NCBI GenBank assembly: GCA_013201395.1
Contig: JABMJD010000007.1
Span: 27,077-91,076, forward strand
DNA length: 64,000 nt
Direction of reading: 5' to 3'
From: Candidatus Syntrophopropionicum ammoniitolerans
Lineage (GTDB): Bacteria; Bacillota; Desulfotomaculia; Desulfotomaculales; Pelotomaculaceae
Below, piece by piece: positions 9,661-19,527 of the stretch. The stretch's first letter is position 1, and each line of letters begins with the position of its first letter. The position numbers were made by a program, and so were the translations under genes. The notes under the pieces were generated by a model that had not been told where the DNA came from, did not search any database, and saw only the letters and a list, made by a program, of their open reading frames with translations.

Positions 9661-10624
9661 ACAGGCTGTTAAAATGTTAAATAAAGCGGTTTCCAGCGGG
9701 CGCGTAGCCCATGCATATCTTTTCGCCGGACCCGCGGGTGTGGGGAAGGAAACAACAGCCATATCTTTTGCCCGGGCGTTGCTATGTTCCTATCCCGTAG
9801 AAGGGGACGCCTGTGGTTCCTGCCGCGATTGCCGCCAACTTTGTAGTGGTAACCATCCCGATTTTTACCTGGTTGAACCTAGCGGTTTATCTATTAGGAT
9901 TGAACAGGTCAGGGAAATACAACGTCGTATACCTTATCGCTCCTATCAGGGTGGACGCAAAATTTGCCTTATCCGGCAGGCGGAGGCGATGACTGCAGAA
10001 GCCGCCAATTGTATACTAAAAACTCTGGAAGAACCGCCGGAAGGCACGGTTTTCATTTTGCTTTCTGCGAGATCTCAGGTTTTGCTGCCGACAATACTTT
10101 CTCGCTGTCAGACAATTTATTTTAGAGCCTTGCCGGTGCCGGACCTGATCTGGGGACTTGTTAACTTAGAAGGGGTACCTGAGGGAAGCGCACGTTTATA
10201 TGCCGCACTATCAGATGGTAGTATGGGACGGGCTCTATCCTATGTGTCCAGTTCGCTTATGACCGATAGGGATGAAGTAAATGCTCTGGCCGGGGTGCTC
10301 CGGCAAGGTGGGCCACTGGAGGCTATAGAAAGGGCGGAAAGGGCCTGCGAGAGCAAGCAGAAGGCTGTTTTTACACTAGACACCCTCGCCTGTTGGTATC
10401 GTGATCTAATGATCTGGCGGGAAGTGGGGACGGCGGGTAGTTTATTTAATACCGACCAGGTGAATATTATAAAAATGGAAGCAGCACAATATGACACCAG
10501 CTGTATTTTAACAATAATAGAGGAAATAGAAGCAACAAAGAGAAAAATTGAAGTTAACGCCAATATAAAACTGGCTTTGGAGACGCTATTTTTGCGGCTA
10601 AGCGATTTTGGTAAACAATGTTAA
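9629..10624 (+). CDS. holB: DNA polymerase III delta' subunit
   Basis: VGHKQAVKMLNKAVSSGRVAHAYLFAGPAGVGKETTA, SRCQTIYF; overlaps the tmk 3' end. Confidence 0.93.
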   Translation: MKFLKEIVGHKQAVKMLNKAVSSGRVAHAYLFAGPAGVGKETTAISFARALLCSYPVEGDACGSCRDCRQLCSGNHPDFYLVEPSGLSIRIEQVREIQRRIPYRSYQGGRKICLIRQAEAMTAEAANCILKTLEEPPEGTVFILLSARSQVLLPTILSRCQTIYFRALPVPDLIWGLVNLEGVPEGSARLYAALSDGSMGRALSYVSSSLMTDRDEVNALAGVLRQGGPLEAIERAERACESKQKAVFTLDTLACWYRDLMIWREVGTAGSLFNTDQVNIIKMEAAQYDTSCILTIIEEIEATKRKIEVNANIKLALETLFLRLSDFGKQC

Positions 10625-10650
10625 TATGGTGATACCGGGGAGGTATATAA

Positions 10651-11523
10651 TTGGGGATAAATGTCGTGGGGATTCGATTTAAAAAAGCGGGCAAGATTTA
10701 TTTCTTTGATCCCGGAAATATTCCAATCATTGAGGGAGAGGGCGTTATCGTAGAAACAGCCCGGGGAGTGGAGTTTGGCAGTGTAGCAATTGGGCCTCAT
10801 GAAGTGGAAGAAAGCGAAATAGTGGCGCCGCTCAAAAAAGTGATTAGAAAGGCCACCACGCATGATATGAGGCAGCTGTCAGCCAATAGAGAAAAAGAAA
10901 ATGGGGCCTTTCGGGTCTGTTTGGAGAAAATAGCAGCTCATAAGCTGCCGATGAAACTTGTGGGTGTGGAACAAACCTTTGATGGCAATAAAATAATATT
11001 TTATTTTACAGCAGATGGACGGATTGACTTCCGGGAACTAGTTAAAGATCTGGCTTCTGTTTTTAAGACCCGTATTGAATTGCGGCAAATTGGTGTGCGT
11101 GATGAGGCCAAAATGATCGGTGGGCTGGGCTGCTGCGGTAGGGAACTCTGCTGTTCGATGTGGCTTACGGACTTTGCCTCTGTCTCTATTAGAATGGCCA
11201 AGGAACAAAATCTATCGTTGAATCCATCCAAAATATCTGGGATTTGCGGCCGGTTAATGTGCTGTCTTAAATATGAGAACGAATCTTACGAACAGGCCAG
11301 GGCAGATTTCCCTAATAACGGCAGCATTGTCAGTACCCCCGATGGTGACGGTAAGGTGGTGGGTATTAATATATTCAATGATGCTGTGAATGTCGAATTG
11401 AAAACAAGTAGAATTGTTAAGGAATACCAAAATACTGAGATAATGTTAAAAATAAACAAGGCTAAAAATTGTGGCGGCTGTAGAAAAGGTTGTCCCGACC
11501 AGGTGGGTGAGGAGAGCGTTTGA
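10651..11523 (+). CDS. ricT: PSP1-domain regulatory protein RicT (YaaT)
   Basis: VVGIRFKKAGKIYFFDPGN..., GGLGCCGRELCCSMWL, CGRLMCCLKYE; TTG start. Confidence 0.93.
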   Translation: MGINVVGIRFKKAGKIYFFDPGNIPIIEGEGVIVETARGVEFGSVAIGPHEVEESEIVAPLKKVIRKATTHDMRQLSANREKENGAFRVCLEKIAAHKLPMKLVGVEQTFDGNKIIFYFTADGRIDFRELVKDLASVFKTRIELRQIGVRDEAKMIGGLGCCGRELCCSMWLTDFASVSIRMAKEQNLSLNPSKISGICGRLMCCLKYENESYEQARADFPNNGSIVSTPDGDGKVVGINIFNDAVNVELKTSRIVKEYQNTEIMLKINKAKNCGGCRKGCPDQVGEESV

Positions 11524-11867
11524 TGCAGTATTTATATAAAATTACAAAGGAAATGGAAGTAAAATTGCATACCCTTTTGGCAGAAGTGCAGGAACTAAAA
11601 AACAAGGCCCGAGAAATAGAAGAGGAAAACGTACGTTTACGAAAAGAGCTGGCTGATATTTATCGTACCGGGCTGGATGAAGGGGCCGGTGGTGGGACAG
11701 GCTCCCTACAAAAGGGGCTTTTTAACTTGTTGGGTCTGTACGATCATGGGTTTCACATCTGCAACGTTTATTTTGGTCGAAAAAGGGCAGGCGATTGTCT
11801 TTTCTGCATGGCCTTTCTCAGAAAGGAAAAAAAACTACCTGCCAAACAGGCGGCAAGTGAGATGTAA
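11520..11867 (+). CDS. yabA: Replication initiation control protein YabA
   Basis: N-terminal coiled coil plus C-terminal Zn motif HICNVYFGRKRAGDCLFC; downstream of ricT. Confidence 0.82.
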   Translation: MMQYLYKITKEMEVKLHTLLAEVQELKNKAREIEEENVRLRKELADIYRTGLDEGAGGGTGSLQKGLFNLLGLYDHGFHICNVYFGRKRAGDCLFCMAFLRKEKKLPAKQAASEM

Positions 11868-12044
11868 TTGAATTTCAGCACAGCTTTTGCCGAACGTCTG
11901 GCCGTTTTAACCCCGCCCTGAATAGTAGCTGGGTATACCTTTGCCTGGCCCCGCCTTTATAATAAGGTGCTTTTTCAATGGGGATGTTAGGAAGATCGAG
12001 GATGGTTAGGTTTCAAATAAAAAAAGGGAGGTGGGCTGAAACCT

Positions 12045-12911
12045 TTGGCCGGGGATACAAAAGGTACAATTTATATCTGCGCAACGCCTATCGGCAACCT
12101 GGAGGATATAACCCTGAGGGTCTTACGGATATTGCAAGAGGTAGATCTGATCGCTGCCGAGGACACCCGCCATACCCGTAAACTCCTCAGCCATTTTCAG
12201 ATCCACACGCCGCTTACCAGCTATCACCAACACAACTACAAAAAAAAAGGAAAAGAGCTCTTGCGTCTGGTATCAATGGGGAAGAATATTGCCCTTGTAT
12301 CTGATGCCGGTATGCCCTGTATTTCTGATCCGGGGGTGGAACTAGTAGCTGAAGCTGTGGAAAATGGCTGTGCGGTTGTAGCGGCGCCTGGTCCCAGCGC
12401 GGCAGTTACCGCCCTGGTAGTCTCAGGGTTGCCTACAGATACATATGTTTTTGTGGGGTTTTTGCCTATAGCAAAAAAAGCCCGTGGGGAGAAATTAAAA
12501 GAACTAGCCTGCGGACAGTGGACCATGATATTTTATGAATCTCCACACCGGGTTAAAAAAACGCTGGCAATACTTCTAGAAACGTTCGGCAACCGCCCTG
12601 CCGCTGTGGTCAGGGAATTGACCAAACTGCACGAGGAGGTGGTCAGGGGTTCTTTAGAAGATTTAGTAGAACGATTTAATGCAGTAGAAGTAAAGGGTGA
12701 ATTCACTTTGGTTGTAGCCGGAGGAGCATCACTGCAGGAAATGCCTACCGAGCAGGAGACCCCCTGGCGGCATATCGGAGCAGCCTTACATGTTTCCATA
12801 CTGGAATCCGAAGGCCTGGAACGAAAAAATGCTATCCGGGAGGTTGCTCGCCTACGTTCCCTACCCAAGAGGGTTGTATATCGCCTGGTACTCGAAGATA
12901 AAAAACACTAA
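12045..12911 (+). CDS. rsmI: 16S rRNA (cytidine(1402)-2'-O)-methyltransferase
   Basis: GTIYICATPIGNLEDITLRVLRILQEVDLIAAEDTRHTRKLL, PGPSAAVTALVVSGLPTD; TTG start. Confidence 0.95.
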   Translation: MAGDTKGTIYICATPIGNLEDITLRVLRILQEVDLIAAEDTRHTRKLLSHFQIHTPLTSYHQHNYKKKGKELLRLVSMGKNIALVSDAGMPCISDPGVELVAEAVENGCAVVAAPGPSAAVTALVVSGLPTDTYVFVGFLPIAKKARGEKLKELACGQWTMIFYESPHRVKKTLAILLETFGNRPAAVVRELTKLHEEVVRGSLEDLVERFNAVEVKGEFTLVVAGGASLQEMPTEQETPWRHIGAALHVSILESEGLERKNAIREVARLRSLPKRVVYRLVLEDKKH

Positions 12912-12923
12912 AAGTCTAAAAAA

Positions 12924-12946
12924 ATGAGAGATTAAAATCTCTCTAA
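12924..12946. terminator. Bidirectional intrinsic terminator between rsmI and abrB
   Basis: GAGAGATT-AA-AATCTCTC (12926-12943) flanked by A-rich/T-rich runs. Confidence 0.6.
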
Positions 12947-12966
12947 AAAATATCTGTCGAATTGTT

Positions 12967-13221
12967 TTACATCGCTTTGGCACTTTCAAACATAGCTAAG
13001 GCACATTCACGGCAAACTAATTTGTTTTTATAGTGTTGCACATCGGTAGCATTACCGCAGAAAACGCAGGCAGGCTCATATTTTTTGAGGATAATTTTCT
13101 CGGCGTCAACGTATATCTCTAATGCGTCTTTTTCGTCGATTCCCAACGTGCGTCTCAGTTCAATGGGAATCACCACTCTGCCGAGCTCGTCCACCTTTCT
13201 AACAATACCAGTTGATTTCAT
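12967..13221 (-). CDS. abrB: AbrB family transcriptional regulator with C-terminal CxxC...CxxC
   Basis: MKSTGIVRKVDELGRVVIPIELRRTLGIDEKDALEIYVD...; CVFC...CREC; SD AGGGAGGG. Confidence 0.92.
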   Translation of the reverse strand: MKSTGIVRKVDELGRVVIPIELRRTLGIDEKDALEIYVDAEKIILKKYEPACVFCGNATDVQHYKNKLVCRECALAMFESAKAM

Positions 13222-13356
13222 AACATCTGTCCCTCCCTTTCAACAAATTTCGACAAATATATAAAAAATTTTACAAGTAAATGGTACCAGGAATTCCATT
13301 AAGAGTCAAGATGTTTTTGTAAAATTCTACAATTAATTTGTTATAATGTTGATAAC

Positions 13357-13385
13357 TTGACAAAAAAGCTGCATTAATTTAAAAT
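13357..13385 (+). promoter_or_regulatory. Sigma-A-type promoter for the metG T-box leader
   Basis: TTGACA (13357-13362) - 17 bp - TAAAAT (13380-13385). Confidence 0.7.
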
Positions 13386-13414
13386 TTAGCATAGTGATTT
13401 TTTTACAGATTAAA

Positions 13415-13697
13415 AGGCTATGAAGGGAAGAGTAGGCCCACAGGGTTATCCGGACAGCGAGCGGGAACAGCTGAGAGCCCCGCCGGATCAAGTCGGCTGA
13501 ACATGGCCCTGGAGCTGCCCTGCTGAATATTAGTAAGCGGGGCCGGAATTAGCCCCGTTAACTAGGCTTGGGTATCGGGATGTTTGCACATACCTGTTGA
13601 GGCCGGCGCCGCAAGGTTCCGGTGAAAAGGGTGGTACCGCGAAAATTCAAAACTTCGCCCCTCGGAAAATAGAGGCGGAGTTTTTTGTTTTGGTGAA
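13415..13697 (+). promoter_or_regulatory. T-box leader (tRNA-Met sensing) controlling metG
   Basis: T-box sequence AGGGTGGTACCGCG at 13628-13641; terminator AAACTTCGCCCCT...AGAGGCGGAGTTTTTTG; candidate specifier ATG in GAACATGGC (13503-13505); followed by metG. Confidence 0.93.
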
Positions 13698-13720
13698 GGT
13701 TATAAAAAAGGAGATAAGGC

Positions 13721-15268
13721 ATGAACAAGGGGACATTCTACATCACTACACCGATTTACTATCCCAGCAGCAACCTGCATATCGGGCACGCCTACACTAC
13801 TGTGGCAGCGGACGCCCTGGCTCGTTTTAAGAAAACAACCGGGTATGAAACATATTTTTTAACCGGCTCTGACGAACATGGACAAAAAATCGAGAGGGCG
13901 GCCAAGGCAGAAGGCAAAACACCACAGGAATTTGTGGATGAGGTTGTGGCCGGTATTAAACACCTCTGGGGGAAACTTGGGGTGAATTACAATGACTTTA
14001 TCCGCACCACAGAAGAACGCCATAAAAAAGTGGTTTCTACTGTCTTTCAGCGGTTGTACGACCAGGGGGATATATATAAAGCCAATTATGAAGGATGGTA
14101 TTGCACACCCTGCGAGGCTTTTTGGGCCGAAAGCAGGTTGGAGGAAGGCAATTGCCCGGACTGCGGGCGCTCGGTAGAATTGCTCCAGGAGGAAAATTAT
14201 TTTTTTAAAATGTCTAAGTATGCTGAGCGGCTACTGCAGCATATTGAAAAACATCCGGAATTTATCCAGCCTATCAGCCGGCGCAACGAAATGGTTAGCT
14301 TTATAAAAAGTGGTCTGGAGGACCTATGCGTTTCCAGAACGACGTTTAATTGGGGTATCCCCGTACCTTTTAATCCCAAACACGTGATTTATGTTTGGGT
14401 GGACGCTCTGACTAACTATATTTCCGCCCTTGGTTATGGCACAGAGGACGACGGCCTGTTTAAAAAATACTGGCCCGCGGACGTGCACCTAATGGGGAAA
14501 GATATTGTACGCTTTCACAGCATTATTTGGCCCATGCTCTTGATGGCTTTGGATCTTGAATTGCCCAGGCAGGTAGTAGGCCATGGCTGGATACTGCTTG
14601 AAAGCGGCAAAATGTCCAAATCTAAAGGTAATGTAGTTGATCCCCTGGTATTAATTGATAAATATGGTGTTGATGCCATTCGCTATTACCTGTTGCGGGA
14701 GATGCCTTTTGGCGCTGACGGGTCCTACAGCGAAGATGCTCTGGTAGAACGCATCAACAAGGATTTGGCCAACGACATGGGCAACCTTGTCAGCCGTTCC
14801 ATTGCCATGGTGGAAAAGTATTTCCACGGGTTGGTTCAATCTCCTTCGGCTTTTGAAACCCCGGATCAGGAATTGATTGATTTAGCCGAGCAAACTCCTA
14901 CTATTGTGGAGGAATTAATGGACAAATCTGATATTTCCGGGGCCCTGGCAGCTATCTGGCGCCTGGTAGGGCGGGCCAACAAATATGTGGATGAAACTGC
15001 CCCCTGGGCCCTGGCCAAGGATCCGGCTAAAAAAGAGAGACTGTCTACCGTAATGTATAATTTGACTGAATCACTTCGGTTCATTACCGTCATGGTATCA
15101 CCATTTATGCCTCACCTGCCCGACAGGGTTTGGGACCAGCTGGGCATTGCTGACCAGCCGGGACTACATGCCTGGGAAGCCCTGTCCTGGGGCAGGCTAC
15201 CGGCGGGCACCGTTGTTAAAAGAGGCCCGGCGTTATTCCCACGCATCGATACCACAGGCAAGAGATAA
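13721..15268 (+). CDS. metG: Methionyl-tRNA synthetase
   Basis: TTPIYYPSSNLHIGHAYTTVAADALARF, KMSKSKGN; Zn motif CTPCEAFW...CPDC. Confidence 0.97.
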   Translation: MNKGTFYITTPIYYPSSNLHIGHAYTTVAADALARFKKTTGYETYFLTGSDEHGQKIERAAKAEGKTPQEFVDEVVAGIKHLWGKLGVNYNDFIRTTEERHKKVVSTVFQRLYDQGDIYKANYEGWYCTPCEAFWAESRLEEGNCPDCGRSVELLQEENYFFKMSKYAERLLQHIEKHPEFIQPISRRNEMVSFIKSGLEDLCVSRTTFNWGIPVPFNPKHVIYVWVDALTNYISALGYGTEDDGLFKKYWPADVHLMGKDIVRFHSIIWPMLLMALDLELPRQVVGHGWILLESGKMSKSKGNVVDPLVLIDKYGVDAIRYYLLREMPFGADGSYSEDALVERINKDLANDMGNLVSRSIAMVEKYFHGLVQSPSAFETPDQELIDLAEQTPTIVEELMDKSDISGALAAIWRLVGRANKYVDETAPWALAKDPAKKERLSTVMYNLTESLRFITVMVSPFMPHLPDRVWDQLGIADQPGLHAWEALSWGRLPAGTVVKRGPALFPRIDTTGKR

Positions 15269-15328
15269 TTGTGAGTAAAGTGGAAATATACCGAGGGATA
15301 AACCGAACAATGAAAGGAAAGCTGCAAT

Positions 15329-16099
15329 ATGAATGTGTTTGACACGCACGCTCACTTGAACGACAAGGCATATAATGAGGACCGGGAGGAAATGATTCAG
15401 CGTGCCCGTCAGGCAGGAGTTAATCTAATCGTAAATATCGGTTTCGATCTAACATCTTCCCGCGAATCAATAGACCTGGCAGATAATTATGATTTTATTT
15501 ATGCTACTGTCGGTATTCACCCCCATGACGCAGCAGGGGTTGAGCCCGGCTATCTAGAGGAATTGGCAGAAATGGCCCAGCACCCAAAGGTAGTAGCCAT
15601 TGGGGAAATAGGGCTGGATTACTACCGGGACTTGTCACCACGCCCCGTGCAGCGGCAGGTTTTTTTAGAACAGATGGCGCTGGCAAAAAAACTGAAAAAG
15701 CCTATTGTTATTCATGATCGGGACGCACATGGTGAGATGATGGAAATTTTGCGAAAAGAAAAGCTGGGGCCGGCCGGAGGGGTTATGCATTGTTATTCAG
15801 GCAGCTGGGAAATGGCCAAGGAGCTGCTGGTTATGGGCTTTTATCTTTCCATCGCCGGGCCGGTTACCTTTCCCAACGCCAGAATATTGAAAGAGGTGGC
15901 TGCTAAAACCCCCGCAGATCGCTTACTGATAGAAACTGATGCCCCATATCTGACCCCCATTCCTTACCGAGGCAAACGGAATGAACCAGCTCACATACTT
16001 TATACCGCTGCAGAAATTGCCAAAGTGCGGGAAATGAAAAAAGAGGCCCTGGCACATATGTGTGCGGAAAATGGCAGGAGATTATTCCAAATTCCTTGA
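15329..16099 (+). CDS. tatD: TatD family metal-dependent DNase
   Basis: FDTHAHLNDKAYNEDREEMIQRA, GEIGLDYYRD, LIETDAPYLTPIPYRGKRNEPAHI. Confidence 0.95.
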   Translation: MNVFDTHAHLNDKAYNEDREEMIQRARQAGVNLIVNIGFDLTSSRESIDLADNYDFIYATVGIHPHDAAGVEPGYLEELAEMAQHPKVVAIGEIGLDYYRDLSPRPVQRQVFLEQMALAKKLKKPIVIHDRDAHGEMMEILRKEKLGPAGGVMHCYSGSWEMAKELLVMGFYLSIAGPVTFPNARILKEVAAKTPADRLLIETDAPYLTPIPYRGKRNEPAHILYTAAEIAKVREMKKEALAHMCAENGRRLFQIP

Positions 16100-16135
16100 A
16101 TACCTTTTAAAGATAGAAAAGAGGAGAGTTTGGTG

Positions 16136-16555
16136 ATGAAAAAAGTACCTGTTGTAATAGCATGGATAGTTAATGCTTTTGAAAACAGCAGCCAACATTC
16201 CGAATATTATGTTGATCTTAAGACTGGTGACGTTAAGTTTTTTTCACCCCTTGATTTTCCCGAACACATCGAGATCATGGAGAAACTGGATAAACAAACC
16301 AGCCGTTATATTAAGTTACCAAAAATTGAAAAAGCGTTTTCCTTGCGGGTAAAAAAGGATTATATAGCAACTATAGTGGACGAAGATTTAAGGCGCCGGT
16401 TGGAAAATGAATTTGAAACAGATGCAAAATACAGAAAGATTCTCATGGGTTATGAGGATGAACGCCATGAGTGGTATAAGTTTCAAAATGAGAAATATGC
16501 TGATTATTTGAAAAAATGGTTTACGGCCAGGGGAATAAAAATAGTGGACAAATAA
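16136..16555 (+). CDS. UPF0158-like family protein
   Basis: MKKVPVVIAWIVNAFENSSQHSEYYVDLKTGDVKFF...; resembles UPF0158. Confidence 0.55.
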   Translation: MKKVPVVIAWIVNAFENSSQHSEYYVDLKTGDVKFFSPLDFPEHIEIMEKLDKQTSRYIKLPKIEKAFSLRVKKDYIATIVDEDLRRRLENEFETDAKYRKILMGYEDERHEWYKFQNEKYADYLKKWFTARGIKIVDK

Positions 16556-16582
16556 TTTGGTAAAATAGGGCAAATGGAAAGG

Positions 16583-16615
16583 ATTACCGGGTGCATGTTT
16601 ACCCGGTAATTTTTA
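16583..16615 (+). terminator. Intrinsic terminator
   Basis: ATTACCGGGT-GCATGTTT-ACCCGGTAAT-TTTTAT. Confidence 0.8.
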
Positions 16616-16930
16616 TGTGGCCGCACGCCGGGTAAAAAAACTGTTAATATATCCCAGGAACCCATTGTAAAATATGTGAGTGCCATTGTTGTGACTATTG
16701 GCTAAAGCCCTTCTCTTTCAAGGGTCTGGCTTATGGTTAGAGTTATAAAAAAAACGATGGAGCTGACAACAAATGTAATTTAATCCAAATAGCGACATTA
16801 ATAAACCCTATTCAAAACTGACAACTCATAGTAAAATATAAAAGTGTTGGAATAAACAAATAAACATGATTAATCCAGGAAATTATTTTTCAATAGATCA
16901 GGGCCGGACTTGTTAAAAAGGAGGCATTTG

Positions 16931-17923
16931 ATGAGTTGGGAAAAAACAGGTGATAAAGAATTGGATATTGGGAGAAACCGGGGTGTTTTAAAGTCGGTGA
17001 TCTCAATAGGGATTGTATTATTTATTTTGGCCGTGGGTGTTTGGGCTGAAAAATCGGTGATCATTGTTGATGAGGGTAAGGAACTAGTGGCCAGAACCTA
17101 TGCCGGCACGGTAGGGGATGTTTTAGCGGTGAAGGATGTTGTTCTATTAGATAATGATGAAGTAAGGCCATCATTAGAAACGGCGCTGACAGATGGTATG
17201 GTGATCACAGTTAACAGAGCAGTGGATGTAAGCATTAGTGTGGACGGACAAACGCTGCCGGTTCGGACCCAATGCAGTGTAGTAGGTGATTTACTGAATG
17301 AAGCAGGTGTAGTATTGGGACCGGAGGATGAGGTTAGCCCTGCTCAAGATACTGCTGTGATGCCGAATATGAACGTTGCCGTGGCCAGGGTTGTTACTAA
17401 AACAGAGGCAACAGAGGCAGTGTTGAATTTTGAAACAAAACAAAAATACACAGTTAATTTGCCCCAGGGAACAACCAGGATCGCTGAGGCGGGCAGGAAT
17501 GGTACGGAGCAAAAAATCTGGAAGGTAAAATATAAGGACGGAATAGAGATAGCCCGGCAACTAATCGAGACTAAGATACTTGCAACCCCCGTGAACCAAT
17601 TAGTGATGGTGGGCAGCGGTTTGACTGTATCCAGGGGTGGCGAAAATATTAGGTATAGTGAAGCTGTTGATATGGTGGCATCGGCTTACACTCATACAGG
17701 TTATAATACTAGCTGTGGGGTTAGCCCCCATTATGGTGTGGTTGCCGTCGATCCGTCATTTATACCTCTGCGGTCGCGGCTTTATGTGGATGGGTATGGT
17801 TATGCAACAGCGCTGGATGTGGGTGGCAGCATTAAAGGGAATAGAATTGATCTCTTTTTTGAATCGTATGACGAAGCTGTAAACTGGGGTATTAGGCGCG
17901 TGAAGGTCTATAAAATAGAATAG
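16931..17923 (+). CDS. yabE: YabE-like cell-wall protein: DUF348 repeats, G5 and 3D domains
   Basis: KSVIIVDEGKELVARTYAGTVGDVLAVKDVVL; G5-like KYTVNLPQGTTRIAEAGRNGTEQKIWKVKYKDGIE; 3D domain ATALDVGGSIKGNRIDLFFESYDEAVNWGIRRVKVY. SD AAGGAGG and ATG 16931. Confidence 0.9.
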   Translation: MSWEKTGDKELDIGRNRGVLKSVISIGIVLFILAVGVWAEKSVIIVDEGKELVARTYAGTVGDVLAVKDVVLLDNDEVRPSLETALTDGMVITVNRAVDVSISVDGQTLPVRTQCSVVGDLLNEAGVVLGPEDEVSPAQDTAVMPNMNVAVARVVTKTEATEAVLNFETKQKYTVNLPQGTTRIAEAGRNGTEQKIWKVKYKDGIEIARQLIETKILATPVNQLVMVGSGLTVSRGGENIRYSEAVDMVASAYTHTGYNTSCGVSPHYGVVAVDPSFIPLRSRLYVDGYGYATALDVGGSIKGNRIDLFFESYDEAVNWGIRRVKVYKIE

Positions 17924-17936
17924 TAAAAATTGGTGA

Positions 17937-17964
17937 AAACAGCCTTGACAGGGCTGTTTTTTAC
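17937..17964 (+). terminator. Intrinsic terminator after yabE
   Basis: AACAGCC-TTGACA-GGGCTGTT-TTTTA. Confidence 0.8.
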
Positions 17965-18061
17965 TTATTTAGGGCAAAATTGGGGATAATAAAAGGGAAT
18001 GTTTTTTAGTATGTCGAATGGCTGATTGTGGTTGTCTATATTATGTAGGGGTTGCTTAGAG

Positions 18062-18937
18062 ATGATATCACCTGCTGCTATACAAAGCATCATGAAAAAA
18101 CACAGTATTTCCTGCCGCAAGAGCCTGGGGCAAAATTTTCTTATTGACAATAATATTATTCGTAAAATAATAGAATTAGCAGAACTAACAAAGTCTGATC
18201 TGGTGGTGGAGATTGGCCCAGGTTTGGGAGCCCTAACCATGGAGATTGCCCATAGTGTGGGCAAGGTGATAGCTATAGAAGTAGACCGTGGGTTGTTCAA
18301 GGTATTAAACGAGCTCCTTACGGGTTTAGAAAATGTGGATATGATGTTGGGCGATGCCCTGAAAACGGATTTTGATCATCTGGTAGAGGATAAAACCGGC
18401 GGTGAATATGGCCGCACCGGCAAAGCATACAAATTGATGGCCAATTTGCCATACTATATAACCAGCCCCATTTTAATGCACCTACTGCACAGCCGCTTTA
18501 ATATATCGGTTATTGTAATTATGATCCAGCTTGAGGTAGCCGAACGTTTGGTTGCTGCACCGGGTACTAAAGCCTATGGGGCTCTGAGCCTGGCTGTACA
18601 ATATTTTACCAAACCGAAAATACTATTTAGAGTGCCCAGAACCGTTTTTTATCCTCGGCCGGGGGTTGACTCTGCAGTGGTTCGGCTCCAGGTAAGGCAG
18701 GAGCCTATTGCAGTTGTGCATGACGAAGACTTGCTGTTTAATATTATTCGTGCGACTTTTGGCATGAGGCGAAAGACACTATTAAATGCCTTAACGCGAT
18801 CAGTCCTTGGAATTGAACGGGAAATCTGCCTAAAAGGACTAGAAAGAGCCGGTATTGACCCCGGGCGCCGTGCCGAAACCTTAAGTCTGGGAGAATTTAT
18901 TTCTCTGGCTGAAAATATTGTAAAGGATAACAGCTAG
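18062..18937 (+). CDS. rsmA: 16S rRNA dimethyladenosine transferase KsgA/RsmA
   Basis: KSLGQNFLIDNNIIRKII, VVEIGPGLGALTMEI, NLPYYITSPI. Confidence 0.96.
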   Translation: MISPAAIQSIMKKHSISCRKSLGQNFLIDNNIIRKIIELAELTKSDLVVEIGPGLGALTMEIAHSVGKVIAIEVDRGLFKVLNELLTGLENVDMMLGDALKTDFDHLVEDKTGGEYGRTGKAYKLMANLPYYITSPILMHLLHSRFNISVIVIMIQLEVAERLVAAPGTKAYGALSLAVQYFTKPKILFRVPRTVFYPRPGVDSAVVRLQVRQEPIAVVHDEDLLFNIIRATFGMRRKTLLNALTRSVLGIEREICLKGLERAGIDPGRRAETLSLGEFISLAENIVKDNS

Positions 18938-18999
18938 ATTATACTGTCGCATCATAGAACAGGGTAATAGATTTGGCAGACGTGAAAGAGAGGGGAAAA

Positions 19000-19479
19000 A
19001 TGTATTTTATCAGTCCCTCCAAGGGGAGAATGCACTTTTCAGCCATGATGATGGATATTATCAGGTATATAAAGGATCTTCCTGCTTCTGACTATAAAAT
19101 CATTATCGGTTCAGACTCGATGGTGAAAAACGACACTTGTTTTATCACCGCTGTTATCGTACATCGACTGGGCAAGGGAGGCCGTTATTTTTACCATAAA
19201 AGGATTCAGCGAAAAATTAAGAGCCTGCGGCAAAAAATTTTTTACGAGACAGCATTAAGCCTGGAGGTAGGCGGCATGGTACACAAATTTTTTGCAGATT
19301 ATGGCTTTAACGGAACTGATGACCCAAATGTGGAAATACACATAGATGTCAGTGTTCATGGTGATACAAAAGATTTGATCCGCGAGGTGGTGGGCATGGT
19401 TACCGGCAGTGGCTTTAGGGCCAAAATAAAACCGGAGGCCTATGGTGCCTCTACTGTGGCGGATAAACACACCAAATAA
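19000..19479 (+). CDS. DUF458 / YkuK-like RNase H-fold protein
   Basis: YKIIIGSDSMVKNDTCFITAVIVHRLGKGGRYFYHKR, IHIDVSVHGDTKDLIREVVGMVTGSGF; SD GAGAGGGG before ATG 19000. Confidence 0.78.
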   Translation: MYFISPSKGRMHFSAMMMDIIRYIKDLPASDYKIIIGSDSMVKNDTCFITAVIVHRLGKGGRYFYHKRIQRKIKSLRQKIFYETALSLEVGGMVHKFFADYGFNGTDDPNVEIHIDVSVHGDTKDLIREVVGMVTGSGFRAKIKPEAYGASTVADKHTK

Positions 19480-19487
19480 AGTGCAAT

Positions 19488-19522
19488 AAAAATAACCCCT
19501 GCTGAAGAGCTGGGTTATTTTT
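19488..19522. terminator. Bidirectional intrinsic terminator between convergent genes
   Basis: AAAAATAACCC...GGGTTATTTTT. Confidence 0.82.
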
Positions 19523-19527
19523 ATTTG

